From positions 21,108,536 to 21,172,535 of the forward strand of contig CM053326.1 in NCBI GenBank assembly GCA_028583605.1: a stretch of 64,000 nt of DNA, written 5' to 3'. Shown here piece by piece: positions 32,801-43,187 of the stretch (positions within the stretch are counted from its first letter, which is position 1; each line of letters starts with the position of its first letter). The notes beneath the pieces are model-generated. The model had not been told where the DNA came from and made no database searches. It worked only from the letters and a program-made list of their open reading frames with translations. The position numbers and the translations under genes were made by a program. The DNA comes from Dastarcus helophoroides. Taxonomy: Eukaryota; Arthropoda; Insecta; Coleoptera; Bothrideridae.

Positions 32801-35463
32801 AGCATCACTTACCTGTCTACTTTGTGTGAATGATCTAAGGACCCCACACACAGTTAATTCCTCAAAGGAGAAAAAAATTATTAATAATAATTATTATTAT
32901 TATAAGCGATTGATATACCCGATAATTAAATGTCGTTTACTGTCATCACTTTCTATTAGATACAAGGATCAACTGCTCGTTACCAAATCGTTACTAATTC
33001 ATTTTAGGTACGATGGTGGAAAAGTCAACGCTTGCTATAACGCCATAGACCGTCACATAGAAGCCGGAAACGGTAACAAAATCGCCATTATCTACGATAG
33101 TCCTATTACGAACACCAAAACCAAAATTTCGTACCTGGAACTGCATGAAAAGGTACTTGAAAACAAAGCCATAGCAAGATATCTAAAATATATTTATAAT
33201 GTATACTGATGTTACACACAGGTGTCGAAACTGGCCGGTACTTTGTCGTCTTTAGGTGTGGAAAAAGGAGACAGGGTACTGATTTATATGCCGGTGGTAC
33301 CGGAGACAGCTATCGCGATGCTCGCCACAGCTAGAATCGGAGCAGTACACGTCGTGGTGTTTGGTGGTAAGAAATCTAGGACGCTTGATAATGTTTCCAT
33401 TGGGAAATGATTGTAGGTTTCGCCTCTGAGGAACTGAAATCGAGGATCGAACATGCAGAACCCAAAATCATAATTGCCGCCACGTGTAGCCTGGAAGGAA
33501 ACAAACTGGTTAGGTACGGTGTAAGTTTTTGGAAGAATTCCGCCAAGTAATCGTTGAATGTTCTTGGTGCGTTATTTTTAGTTATTTTGACATGCTTAAC
33601 AAAGCTGTGGATTTGAGTCGTCATAAGCCTAAAAACTGTATTATATTTCAACGAAAAAACATCAAAATTGTGCCCATTAGAGCAAACAGGGATTTAGATT
33701 GGGATGAAGTTGTATCACAAGGGAAATCAGTGGGATGTGTTCCTATGGATGCCAATGATCCGTTTTATATTCTCTATACGTCTGGAACTACAGGTGGTTG
33801 TTTAGGTAGTATTAAGTGTTGCTTAATTTATGCTGAGTGGTGTAGGTGATCCAAAGGGTTTGGTTAAGCCTCTTGGGGGACATCTAGCGGTGCTTGCCTG
33901 GAGTTTGCAACCGACGTATGGTGTGAAATCAGGAGATATTGCATGGTTCATAAGCGATTTCGGTTGGACTCTTGGCCACTCGTACATGTTATATAGTCCC
34001 TTGCTCAATCAGGTAACGACGGTGTTCTACGAAGGAAAACCTACAACTACCCCAGATGCCGGACAGTATTTTAGGTATTGTTTTTTTATTTGTCACAGAA
34101 AGCCGCTTAGTTTATTTTATTTTAAGGGTCATACAAGAATATAAGGTTAATATCATGATGGTGATACCAACTGCTTTGAGGTTGATACGCCAAGCGGATC
34201 CGAATGGATTACAGAGTAAAAAATACAACTTGGGTAGTCTTAGATGCGTTTTTGTCGGAGGTGAAGTTATGGATGATTCTATCAAAAAATGGAGCGAGAA
34301 ACACTTTAAAGTGCCTGTGGTTAATCAGTGGTGGCAAAGCGAGAGCGGATCTCCCATGACTACTATCAGCGTGGGGCTTGGAGGTGCCATTCCAAAAGAG
34401 GCCCTTAACATCGGCACACCTTTCTTCGGTTTTCAAGGTAATAGTATGCAATTTGAAAGAGTTTGGGTGTCGAGTATTTATTGGGGAATTGTAGTGGTTA
34501 TTTTAAATGAAGATGGAAAAGAATGTCCCAAAGAAAAGGTTGGTAATATCGTCATAAAATTACCACTACCACCCGGAATGTTCTCTACGATGTATAAAGC
34601 TAACAACCGATTCCATAAGATTTATTTCGAGAAGTTTCCAGTAAGTAACATCATTAAGTTAAAGATGATTAGGTTAAGACGATCTATCGCATTATTTTCA
34701 ATTTTCAATTATCAATGTTCGGTTATCGATATCAATATCAATGTTCTCTCAACATATTTCTTTCCTGTGTAAATTAGAAGAGTGTAATCACTTGGAAGTC
34801 AATGACACTTAAGAAAAGGTTACTGAACTTTAATTTTCTTAGAAGTCGATGGCATTTACACACAACAAAACAAGTTTCAAATATTTAGGCAGAATTTGAT
34901 AGTATAGAGGACTTCAATAAAATTTCAGGGCTACTACGACACTTTGGATATGGGCTACATGGACGAAAAAGGTTACGTTTACATCACCTCGCGCAGCGAC
35001 GACGTCTTTAAAGTATCCGGTCACAGAATATCCGCTCTAGCAATCGAAACCGTTATCCTAACTCACCCGGAGATAGTTCAGGCTTGTGTGGTGGCAGTCC
35101 CAGACTCGATAAGGCACCAAACGCCGTTGTGCCTCTACGTATTAAGGTTAGATTCGGATGCCGATGAGGAAACTGTAAGTAAACAGATAGTCAATATGGT
35201 TCGAGATGAATTAGGTCCTGTGGCGTGTCTACGAACTGCGGTTAGGGTCAGGGAACTCCCCACAACGCGTTCCGGAAAAATATTCAGGGGAGTTATCGCG
35301 GATATGGCTGCGAATAGATTAAAAAAGGTAACTTCGACCCCTTGACATTCTTTGCGATTACTTCTGATGTTTGTAGATACCGGCTACAATTTCCAACGAG
35401 TTGGCGCTTCATCACATCAGAGAAGTCTTGGTGAAGTTAGGATACTGTAAAGAGTCAGCTTGA
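23839..35463 (+). CDS. ACSS3: Acyl-CoA synthetase short-chain family member 3-like, ten exons, exon 1 frameshifted
   Basis: ACSS3 family enzymes ligate propionate or acetate to CoA via an acyl-adenylate, usually in mitochondria. Exons: 23839-24040, 33008-33152, 33222-33366, 33417-33513, 33582-33793, 33846-34074, 34127-34437, 34495-34640, 34929-35327, 35377-35463 (TGA). All junctions are GT-AG and in phase; introns 2-7 and 9 are 49-69 bases, intron 8 is 288, intron 1 about 9 kb. Motifs in order: ACS N-terminal ESIEEPENF with [13 protein letters not shown] joined across intron 1 to [17 protein letters not shown]-loop [73 protein letters not shown]; and TTRSGKI with the catalytic Lys. Length is about 657 residues, near the family norm. 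Odd: exon 1 lacks one T in the run at 23954-23957, so PENF and WSKVGESL lie in different frames. This is either an assembly error or inactivation. The first residues ([18 protein letters not shown]) are only weakly like a mitochondrial presequence. Confidence 0.85.
24050..26130. repeat. ~115-bp tandem repeat with AGTACTACTT palindromes, two orientations
   Basis: Short palindromes such as AGTACTACTTCTAAGTAGTA recur at roughly 115-base spacing (near 24410, 24520, 24665, 24780, 24895, 24985, then 25245, 25495, 25615, 25705, 25825, 25930, 26060). Between them is a shared A/T-rich spacer. Up to about 25000 the spacers read in one direction (AATTTTCAATCTCAAATAC type); after about 25240 they read as the reverse complement (GAAATTGAAATAAT and AAAACATTAGGTGTAAT). 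The array lies in intron 1 of ACSS3 and resumes after the inserted transposon at 28900-29060. Confidence 0.75.
24200..24349. repeat. Inverted repeat, 45-base arms
   Basis: Left arm 24200-24244 (TTCCTGTTGAGTGGCATTTT through GCTTCTTACAGATG) and right arm 24305-24349 (CATCTGTAAGAAGCAACTGG through CACTCAACAGGAA) are reverse complements with two or three mismatches, around a 60-base spacer. It interrupts the AGTAC array and could be a short MITE or a foldback insertion. Confidence 0.85.
26131..26214 (+). mobile_element. Penelope-type terminal block B, left arm
   Basis: ATGGTCCTTGATTATCTTCA, GATATACAAATCC, TGTCCCCTGAAACCAA and TATCTCTTTG match blocks A, D and E. The block is cut at 26213-26214 by insertion of a DD41D transposon and resumes as the opposite arm at 28803. 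Confidence 0.75.
26215..26735 (+). repeat. Left terminal inverted repeat of the DD41D element
   Basis: About 520 bases, imperfectly complementary to 28370-28800; ends with AAATTTAAATAGAACACCCG. Confidence 0.8.
26979..28048 (+). pseudogene. DD41D Tc1/mariner-superfamily transposase, two stops and a frameshift
   Basis: The product would cut and paste the element. An N-terminal helix-turn-helix part (residues about 1-120, [18 protein letters not shown]) is followed by the DDE core: first Asp in [12 protein letters not shown], second in [10 protein letters not shown], third in LTPIDFFL, with 41 residues between the second and third. This spacing marks the DD41D group of Tc1/mariner. The gene is dead: TAA at 27345-27347 replaces a codon after HYEMH, TAG at 27861-27863 replaces the usual Trp of DFFLWG, and one indel near 27880 shifts the tail ([19 protein letters not shown] to HIEHLLE) into another frame, ending at TAG 28046-28048. 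Few lesions suggest a fairly recent insertion. Confidence 0.9.
28370..28800 (-). repeat. Right terminal inverted repeat of the DD41D element
   Basis: About 430 bases, reverse complement of the left repeat with many substitutions and several indels; the outermost 14 bases are identical to the left end. Confidence 0.8.
28803..28890 (-). mobile_element. Penelope-type terminal block B, right arm
   Basis: ATAGCTTGGCTATCAAAACG, GCGTTAGAGTAACTGTTG, TTTCTTGGTTTCAAAGGACA and TTTGTATATCAA are the reverse-orientation counterpart of the left arm at 26131. Separated from it only by the DD41D insertion. Confidence 0.75.
28890..29255. repeat. Continuation of the AGTAC palindrome array
   Basis: GGTACCTACGGTACTACTTC near 28920 and AAGTAGTACCACTTATTGTG near 29045 continue the array interrupted at 26130. 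After about 29070 it grades into unique A/T-rich sequence. Confidence 0.6.
29255..31800. repeat. Long A/T low-complexity tract (AAAAAGTCGAAATTTTC words)
   Basis: About 2.5 kb of the degenerate motif AAAAAAGTC-AAATTTTC with variable spacing, within ACSS3 intron 1. All open frames here are Phe/Lys/Ile/Asn-rich translations of the motif. An ATA/ATAA microsatellite lies at 29590-29611. Confidence 0.85.
32085..32802 (+). CDS. LINE polyprotein C-terminus: CCHC-like motif and restriction-like endonuclease
   Basis: Open without interruption from the truncation point to TAG... TAA-type stop at 32800-32802, about 238 codons. In order: [14 protein letters not shown], a hallmark just before the zinc-binding part; [19 protein letters not shown], a CCHC motif in which the second Cys is replaced by Tyr; [15 protein letters not shown]; then the restriction-like nuclease core with [20 protein letters not shown] (Arg-Pro-Asp and the second Asp in place). 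In intact R2-group elements this domain nicks the target DNA for target-primed reverse transcription. Without the reverse transcriptase this fragment cannot move by itself. The open frame suggests a young insertion or possible reuse; the Cys change argues for decay. Confidence 0.75.
32085..32907 (+). mobile_element. 3' end of an R2-group (restriction-like endonuclease) LINE
   Basis: A 5'-truncated non-LTR retrotransposon. It begins within the reverse-transcriptase C-terminal region, carries the terminal endonuclease frame, a short 3' UTR (32803-32875), and ends in an ATT/TAA microsatellite (32876-32907). Such tails are usual for LINEs of the Dong/R4 type. It is inserted 100 bases before exon 2 of ACSS3, in the sense orientation. 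Confidence 0.75.
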
Positions 35464-35543
35464 TGGCATTCGAATTAAAGAAGCATGTAATCCCATTTAC
35501 ATTTACATACTTGAATATTTTTAAAAGTTATCTCAAACACTAT

Positions 35544-36035
35544 CTATTCAAATAAATGTTCTACAAGATATTTCTCGTTTTGCTCGTTAGTCGACAGGAA
35601 TTTTCGTGTAGCGATTAATTTGGCGTACTTCTGACAAACCACAAATTGGTCCTTCGTCCATAGGGTGCGTATTAATGACTCTACGGTCTCTATGCCTTGT
35701 AAACACACGGGACCCAAGTGAATGTCAATCGTCAAGCCATGGTAATGGAGCGATGGATAATGAAGAATATAAATCAGTGGAGAGACGTGCTCGTATGAAC
35801 TTCTTCAGAGCCCGAGGTGTTAACAGACCGCCTGAGTGACCTTAGACCCCTCGATGTCTTCGTTACGAAGCGCGTAGGAGACCATGACCATTTGTGTGCA
35901 CACATCGACTAATAAAGTATCTTTCTTTGACCGATGGACTCTAGAGAGGGCGCCAGGGGCGAATCTCGCGTTAGAACTCGCATTGTCTGGTGCTTCAGCT
36001 TGCACTTGACATTTTACATCCTCGACATGAGCTTA
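35544..36035 (-). other. Unassigned minus-strand open frames tail-to-tail with ACSS3
   Basis: Two less AT-rich frames with protein-like composition lie just beyond ACSS3: 35820-36035 (includes KDTLLVDVCTQMVMVSYALR) and 35544-35804 (includes HYHGLTIDIHLGPVCLQG and ends HLFE, stop at 35544). Each has an upstream stop, so they would need splicing or a frameshift to join, and the 20-30 base gap between them is too short for a normal intron. I do not recognise a family. They may be exons of a convergent gene, a decayed gene, or chance. Confidence 0.25.
35551..35556 (+). promoter_or_regulatory. Candidate polyadenylation signal of ACSS3
   Basis: AATAAA lies 88 bases after the ACSS3 stop codon, a normal distance for a compact insect 3' UTR. 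It is the first exact hexamer downstream of the stop. AT-rich context makes chance occurrence possible. Confidence 0.45.
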
Positions 36036-36039
36036 ATCA

Positions 36040-37558
36040 AATACTACTGAAGAGTTTCGTTGGAAAATGACATTAAATGAGTTTCAGCTTTCAGTATCTA
36101 CAAACGTTTGATTTATTACAAGAGCCAACGACTCGAAATCTAAGCCATTTATATTTGTCTAATTATATAATTGGTGGTTTTGGATATGTCATTAGGGGTT
36201 TATTTTTCATGTAAATTGCATATCATAAGAACGAATTAAAAAGAAAGTTTTGATATGAACTTTTTATAAAAAATTATAAAGATAGGGTGAGTTAACTGTC
36301 AAGTTATTTATTTTTAAACCAGCAAGTTGTGTTAGCAAGTACGTAAGTGCGAAAATGTGTTTGTTTTCCTATTTCTCTGTCTGTCTGTTAGGGCTCTTTT
36401 CACGAAGGACTATTTTTCCAAGAAATCGAAATTTTGAGGAAAAAGGTCGAATTTTTGAAAATAAAGCTAACAAGTTCTTAGAAATGATAATGCTAAAAAA
36501 TTCAATATCTCAAACCAGAAACTTGGAGCTGTAATTTGCTTTTTTTATTTTTTCCAAATTTAATCATCTAATTTGGGATTTTTTTATCCCTTAATTTCTG
36601 TGACTAATTTAAATATAAGCAGCTCAGAAAATAATTGAGCACTTTTTTAAGTTTACAAATTATACAAAAAATAAATTTAGTTGACGAAAGGCGAAATTCA
36701 TGAAGCTGAATAAGTTAAATGATCCTTAAAAGTAAACGAATCTAACAAACTCAGTAAAAAAAATGAGAATGGCAAATTTGAAAAAACCCATGGTAAAATC
36801 CGATCGCATAAGGGCATTATTGCCCCAACCGCATAAAATACACATTGAATTCAAATGTAATCGGTCGAATGCTTGCAAAGAGGTGAGTTTTATAGCACCC
36901 TGGCGGCGAAATCAAACGCCATCTTAAAATATAGTGAGTTGAGTGTGTACCACCGGTCCCACTGCAATGCAATGTTTAATGCATATCGACGTATGATACT
37001 TTGTATCGCGCTGCAGTAACTAGTTTTATGGGGTGTATAATATACGGTGTATTGTGTTACCTATGTGCCGATCTCATGATGCATGGCGGCAGTTACGTGC
37101 CGGCCAATTGGTATCGATGCAATATTTATTAGTGTTACACGGAATTTTATTATGTTTCGCAATTTGGTTCAAGATTAAGATAAAATATCGCTTCCTGCCG
37201 GCAGCATCTCGAGGCCGAACGGGAATTAATTTAACAGATGAGTGAAAACAATGCCCCGCAATCTTTACCTTTCATTGTGCACGAAATACTGCACGAAACG
37301 ACCACAGATAAGCCTCGTTTGCGCAAGAATCGTTTCGCGGCCAGAAGTATCGTCGAGTTATTACGATCGATGGCTACTCGTTGGATAGCTGTGGGCCGAG
37401 TCCACCATATAGACCGGACTCGCTACTGGAAATTTGAAATCCAGAACCGGGCCAAACAATATTTGCCTAGACTACTGCAACATTTGAATAAACCAGTATT
37501 ATGTTGTCAGGATTTTGTGTATTTTTTTTGTTTGTCTACCTTAAATAATCTTGGAGCT
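36040..37558. other. Mostly unique sequence with a less AT-rich island
   Basis: Positions 36405-36600 carry a little of the A/T motif. Positions 36840-37500 form a less AT-rich, CpG-containing island with two adjoining plus-strand frames (37033-37245 and 37238-37561; the second contains HEILHETTTDKPRLRKNRF). Composition is protein-like but I recognise no family and see no clear splice sites. Confidence 0.3.
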
Positions 37559-37559
37559 T

Positions 37560-38690
37560 AAAATTTTGATGAAAAATTACAACTCACTGGTAATATTTTA
37601 TTTTTCCACCATAATTTTATCTTCCAACTTAAAAAGGGGGTACCCAATCAATTGATCCTAAAAACTGATGAGACGCTACATCTAGAACTAAATAGGATAC
37701 CTTCGTGGTAGTTTTTTGCATTTAATCAAAACCGATCAATCTTAATACACACTGATGCTGTTGGTGGTTAAAATTTTAACGGGCCAAAATCGATCCACCT
37801 TAATAGCTGTTTGGTGGTTTAAATTTTGATGAATAACGAAATTTCATCAGTAATATATCTTTTTCCTCTATAATATTGGCTTTATATGGTACATTTTTTT
37901 CAGCTATGTCTTATCGATTGGTTATGCTAGAGCCACCAGAACTTAATCAAAAGATTCATGTGAAACTAAACAGCATGTCGCCGTCATCGCCCCATGTAAT
38001 CGGATACAATAGATTCATCCTAATAATCGTTTGGTGGTCAAAATTTTAACGCAAAACGAAAGTTCATCAGTAACATTTTCTTTTTCCACCATAATATTGT
38101 CTTCATACTAAGCTGTACGTAACCATAAACTTAATCTAAAACAAAACAGCATATCGCCGTCATCATCTCATTTATTAGGATAAAATGGATCCATTTTAAA
38201 AGTTGCTTGATGTTCAAAATTTCAATGAAAAACGAAATTTCATCAGTAACATTTTCTTTTTCTAGTATAATATTGTCTACATACAATAGAGTTTTCTAAG
38301 CTGTACTTTATCGATTGTTTGTGCTAGGAACACTAGAAAGTAACCAGAAGCTTTATTTGAAACTAAAAAACATATCGCCATCATCATCTCATGTATTTGG
38401 ATAAAATGGATCCATCTTAAAAATTGTTTGATGGTCAGAATTTCAATGAAAAACGAAATTTCATCAGTAATATTTTCTTTTCCCATTATAATTTTATCTT
38501 CTTATTATGCACAAATTTCAAAGTTAAACATCAACATTTGAGTATGTCATAGGATCGAAGAGCAGAACAGAACCTTTTTTTGTGTATTTAGTTACCATAA
38601 ATCCATGTTAAAACTAGGGTGTTATTGGTGGTCAAAATTTATAAGCCAAAGTTCATAAGTAATATTTTCTTTTCCAACTATAATTGTATC
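37560..38690. repeat. ~220-bp satellite, array 2 (about five units)
   Basis: Units contain TTGGTGGTCAAAATTTTAAC, GAAATTTCATCAGTAA, ATTTTCTTTTTCCACCATAA, TATCGATTGGTTATGCTAGA and CATCGCCGTCATC-like words. The word TTGGTGGT or TTGATGGT starts at 37761, 37811, 38031, 38207, 38428 and 38624, so the full unit is close to 220 bases and some copies carry deletions. The same unit makes the array at 22430-23000, 15 kb away on the far side of ACSS3 exon 1. Confidence 0.85.
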
Positions 38691-39011
38691 ATAGAGGAAA
38701 ATAGCCTATTACGAGATACTATTTTATTCTTTTTTTTTAATATTAGGATTAATTTTAATTCAGGTAGTCTAAATATTGCGAAGCACATTGTTTGTTTTCG
38801 TTGTTATTTAAATAACCTAATTATAGCCAATAAAGATTATCAGGTTTTGAAGAAATCAGCTATAAGTAAAACAACATTTTTTATTTTTAAAGTTAGTTTT
38901 TTAATATGAGATGGTCAAATATTGTTAACAAATAAAAAACAGTGTTTAAAATTATTTTTAATGAAAGAAGATACAGTTATTGTTATTACAAAATAAAAAT
39001 AAGCAAAATAC

Positions 39012-40490
39012 ATGCCGATTTTTGCACATGCTGTGAAAGTATGGAGAGGTGTAGAATGCGGATCAGCCCACTTGTTAGTTAAAGCTCCTTTAGAAATAAA
39101 ACGTAGAGGTCAAACAGAGGCGTCAAGAACAGAAGAAAGAGTGAAGAAAGCTTGGTTCAATTTAGATGGTTTGAAAAATGAGTCCACGAGCTTTTTGTAT
39201 AAAATACGTCCTAGCCCAAAAACTACAAGATAAAATAACAGGACGTGCGAAGGAGATGTACAAAATATTAAAAGCGAAAATACATGAAGCTGTAAGAGAG
39301 GCGATAGGAACGAAAGATACAACTAAAACAAAGAATTATTGGTGGACAGACGAGCTAACAGAAATAAGTAGAGGAGAAAAAGAGATTATATCTCAGATGG
39401 CTTAGCACAAAAGATGTGGAAGATCAAAGGCATTACAACAGATATAGATACATGGCCAAGAAGCTCGTGAAAAAGGCATAAAATCATGCTTGGGATAGAA
39501 AATGTGATCAAATAAACTCAACGGTAGGGGGATCTAGGTCAAGCATGGAATACAACAAACAGTAGAAGGAAAAATACGAATAAAAGAAGCAAAAATAAAT
39601 TCCATCAACCTGGAAGGATGGAAAGATTATTATAATGAGCTGTTAATTGAAAATCGACTAAAATATCTTGACACACACCTTATAGAGGTGATAGAGCCAG
39701 ACGAGGAAATCGAAAAAATCTCTCTAGAAGAAGTGAAAGTAGCACTACAGAAAATGGAAAACAATAAAGCTCCTGAACCAGGTGATTTACCAATCGAGTT
39801 AATCAAATATGCTATCACAGAAGTCCTATATATAATCTGCCAAATATTCAACAAATGTTTAGCTGGAGACGACATCCCAAAAGATTGGAAAGCATCCTAT
39901 TTAAACTCAATCTATAAGAAGCGAAACCGGCGCGAATTCCAGAACTACAGAGGGATAAGTATAATACCATCGATTGGCAAATTATACGAAAGAGTTCACA
40001 AAACCAGAATTGAAGAGGAAGGCACCACCATTCTCGCAAACAAAGGGATTAAAACAAGGCTGCTGTCTCTCTCATAGCTTATTCAAAATCTATTTGAGGA
40101 TAGTATTGGACAAAGATAGCAGTGGACAAAGAAATGCAATCCTATGGGAATAACAGTGGACAATAGTCCAATATATACAATTCATTTTGGGGACGACCAA
40201 GTAACCCTGGTTGAAGACGAACAAGATATGACATATATGTTGGACAAGCTTATGGAGGAATACACAAAATGGGGACTAGAAGTCAACACACAAAAGACAA
40301 AATACATAGTCATAAGAGGAAAGTGAAAGGATATAAAAATAGGACAGGGGATAGTAATAAAAAACGTCGATCAATATGAATACTTGGGAGTCCTAATAAG
40401 TGAGGACGGGAATGATCACAAGGACATAACGAAAAAGGTTGATAAAGTAAAGAATATGATTAAAGCATTGCACCCAATTATGTGAAACAA
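39012..40490 (+). pseudogene. LINE endonuclease/reverse transcriptase relic
   Basis: Pieces in order in shifting frames: VWRGVECGSAHLLVKA (end of the endonuclease, where the usual SDH is SAH); linker with KLQDKITGRAKEMYKILKAK and NYWWTDELTEI; MENNKAPEPGDLPIELIKYA and FQNYRGISIIPSIGKLYERV (reverse-transcriptase fingers); LFKIYLRIVLDKDSSGQRN (palm); then FGDDQVTLVEDEQDM, where the catalytic YADD has become FGDD; and EYLGVLISEDGND. About 100 residues between KTRLLS and SLFKIYL are missing. Stops and shifts near 39232, 39404 and 40076 show that it is inactive. It differs clearly from the LINE at 50045-52232. Confidence 0.8.
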
Positions 40491-40560
40491 CAACTTGACA
40501 CACAAAACTAAAAGAGAGAGCTGCAAAGCCTCGAAATAAATATAATAAAAAATGCATTAA
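39012..40560 (+). mobile_element. Broken non-LTR retrotransposon (endonuclease + reverse transcriptase)
   Basis: A decayed LINE copy: the C-terminus of an apurinic-type endonuclease, a linker, parts of a reverse transcriptase and a short tail, without a clear 5' or 3' boundary. Confidence 0.75.
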
Positions 40561-40589
40561 AAAAACAATTTTACAAAAACACAAACGTT

Positions 40590-41120
40590 TCCCTATTCCA
40601 ATAACACTCTCTTCTTCCCTTTGTCTTTTTTTCCAACCTGGACATGTAAAAGCGTAGCCATTAACTTTTCCACGCTCTTCATGGGGGCACTAAAAGCAGA
40701 CGATATAGGGAGCCCATTTTTCCCATGTATGTCCTCAGAATATCTTCCATAACAGAAGTGATACTCTTCACCAACAAAATTTTAATTGCTATTAAATTTC
40801 TAAATCCATTTCGGATTCGGAAGTACTAGAAACTGATACTTTTCTTTTAAACACATTTCCTTTTCCTCCTCTTTTTGCTTTTTTTGATTTATATATCTGA
40901 CAACGGTGTCATTAGTTATACAGTTATGAAATCTGTACAATGGAAAGCTTTCTCTGGCCATAGTTAAGCGTATATTGCCATTACTTTTAGATGGCCCTTA
41001 AGTTCAGCATGATGACGAACCTGTCTCATATTTGAAACCTATTTCGTATTAGGCTACTTTCTTTATAAAATGTTTCTAAATTATACCTTTCACAAATTAC
41101 AATTCATCGAAATAGTCAAA
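40590..41120 (-). pseudogene. Possible C-terminal relic of a DNA-transposon protein
   Basis: Read on the minus strand, short pieces in different frames look like the tail of pogo/jerky-type transposase-derived proteins: an acidic Ser-rich VSVSSTSESEMDLE segment preceded by a Lys/Glu-rich stretch, and then Cys/His-rich pieces including EEYHFCYGRYSED. Every frame is interrupted. The assignment rests on composition and order only. Confidence 0.25.
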
Positions 41121-42695
41121 ATGTTGAGCAGATTTAGAACTGGTAATTCAAGGTGGATTCTTAACTTCAACGACGTTTTGAAGGAAAAACTCGGATGCTA
41201 GAAAGTAGATTAATTTCTTTATATTTCAGTGGAGGCGAACAGATAAAAATCTAGAAAATATGTTGCGTGCTAAAAGAAATATAAATATTGGAGGTCATGA
41301 CTTTGCAATCATCGTACGCTCAATTACGCAAAAGTAAATGTATCTTAAAGATCATTTAGGCTGAATATGGAGGATTTAATGTACGATATAAGCATGATTA
41401 TAAACAAATCGTAAGCCACTTTAAACAATATGAGACACTTAGTGCAATAAATCGTTCAACGTTTACAGACGTTGGATTAAATGACTACATTTGAGTCTCC
41501 CAATTTCAAGTCGAGACTTACCACTATTAATATGTGCTTTGTATAGCAAATAAGCGACAATATCTCATAAAATAAACCGGGATGATCTAATTTTTTTTAA
41601 TATGAAGGCGTAGAACCCAATTTGGACTATTTTTCTTTAAATATTGACTAATTTCGCATCTCTTACAGCGTTTCCGTTGTTAATTTCTTCATTGTCGTTA
41701 ATTACGCGGGATCTCTCCTTAAATTCTGGCACCGCGTCGACGTTTATCGTCCCGCAATTGAAATTTATTTACGCCGCTGAAAAAGAATGACCGCGTCTCG
41801 AGGTGGATGTTAGATTTTATCGGACGCTGTTTTCACATCGTAACTGATCTGATTTCAATAACAAATTCGGGCCATGTTCGTCCTTTTAAATTGCTGCATC
41901 GATCTCGTAGATCGGGGAGCATCTTGGATGGAAGAGTGAACAAAAAAAAAATTACATCGATACAGAAATCGAGCATGGGCGTCGACACGTCTTACCGATA
42001 TTATCTGGACGAGTCGAGTTGACGTTTCTTAAATTTGCAGAGGAAATGGTTCCAACTGGGGCACCTTAGTTGCACGGCTTATTAATTACTGATGATCTGA
42101 AAAGCTAGAAATAGGGTGTCACCAATTGCAGAAAAAAGTTAAGGATACAGCGAACAGTGCGGAATATTTTAAAAAGAAATGTGCTACAAGCGTAATATTC
42201 GATGACCAATCGATTTTTGTGGACTATGAGGCAAACAGATCGTTCCAAATATATCACGTACGCCGCGGCTTTTTTTGCTAATTTAAGCGGCATTCCCCGA
42301 GTAGGTGCAGCCTCTGAAACGGTTAACGCGTATGAATTGGCGAAGATCATAAGTTCAGACGCTGAATTATCATCCGTAATGGCTTATAATTGCATGCTTT
42401 AAATTTTATTAGATTCTCGCAAACGCTGAAACAATATTTATCGGGCGCAGTCGACGCTTCGGATTAATTAATTCTTTAAATGCCGTTTAAACATCGTGAA
42501 AACCCACTGAACTTTGACCTTATTCTTCCCGTTGACCCGTAATGGTTGAGATATTAAGATAACCATTTCGCATGGAAATAATTTATATGTCAATTTTCAG
42601 TGGCAGATTAAACGTTGGAAGCATCCTAGCATTGTATAGCGCTTTGACGGTTAATAAAAAGTTGATGAGCCCCAAAATTATTTTTGATGACTAAA
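41120..42695. other. Unique sequence with a less AT-rich island
   Basis: 41650-42600 contains more CpG than its surroundings. Short frames (41807-42022 and 42202-42402, plus strand) are of mixed composition but unrecognised. Confidence 0.35.
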
Positions 42696-42699
42696 AAAT

Positions 42700-43165
42700 A
42701 TTTCAAAACGCTCTGGTCCTGGAAATTTCGACATTTTCCTTCGAAATTCGTCTTTTTCTTGAAGTATCGATGTATTTCGTAAAGTCTGTTTATTTTTTTA
42801 AATTAAGACCTTGCGCCCCTAAGCATCTGTCTTTGTTTTTACTCTCGAGTTCATTTTTTAATTTTGGCTTTAACATAAAAATTTTAATATTTTCTACACA
42901 TTTGTTACAAAATTTGGGGTTTAATTTTGAAATATCGACCTTTTTTCGAAATTTCGATTAGGATTTTTTTTTTAAATTTCAAGATTCTTTATATGACGAT
43001 ATTCGCCTCAAAATATATTGATTCGCTCTTTGATGTAAAATATCTATTTTAATTTTAAAATGTTAGTTATTTTTTTCACTTTTCCCTCTAATTCCAAGTT
43101 TACACCATCAATTGTTACGATTTGCCACTTAATTCGATTGCTAATTAGAAAATTTGACACTTTTT
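42700..43165. repeat. T-rich low-complexity tract
   Basis: Words such as TTTCGAAATTTCGATTTTTT recur; it is the reverse orientation of the common A/T motif. Confidence 0.6.
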
Positions 43166-43187
43166 TTAAAGAAATTCTAAAAAAATT

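Noticed and set aside
32826..33007. Coding sequence upstream of ACSS3 exon 2 in the same open frame
   Set aside because: It is LINE 3' UTR, microsatellite and intron ending in the acceptor TTTTAG; exon 1 at 23839-24040 supplies the true preceding codons.
33514..33581. Frame break between ACSS3 exons 4 and 5
   Set aside because: A donor GTAAGT at 33521 gave a shift, but the donor GTACGG at 33514 with the acceptor ending at 33581 joins in phase and aligns with the family, so no lesion is needed.
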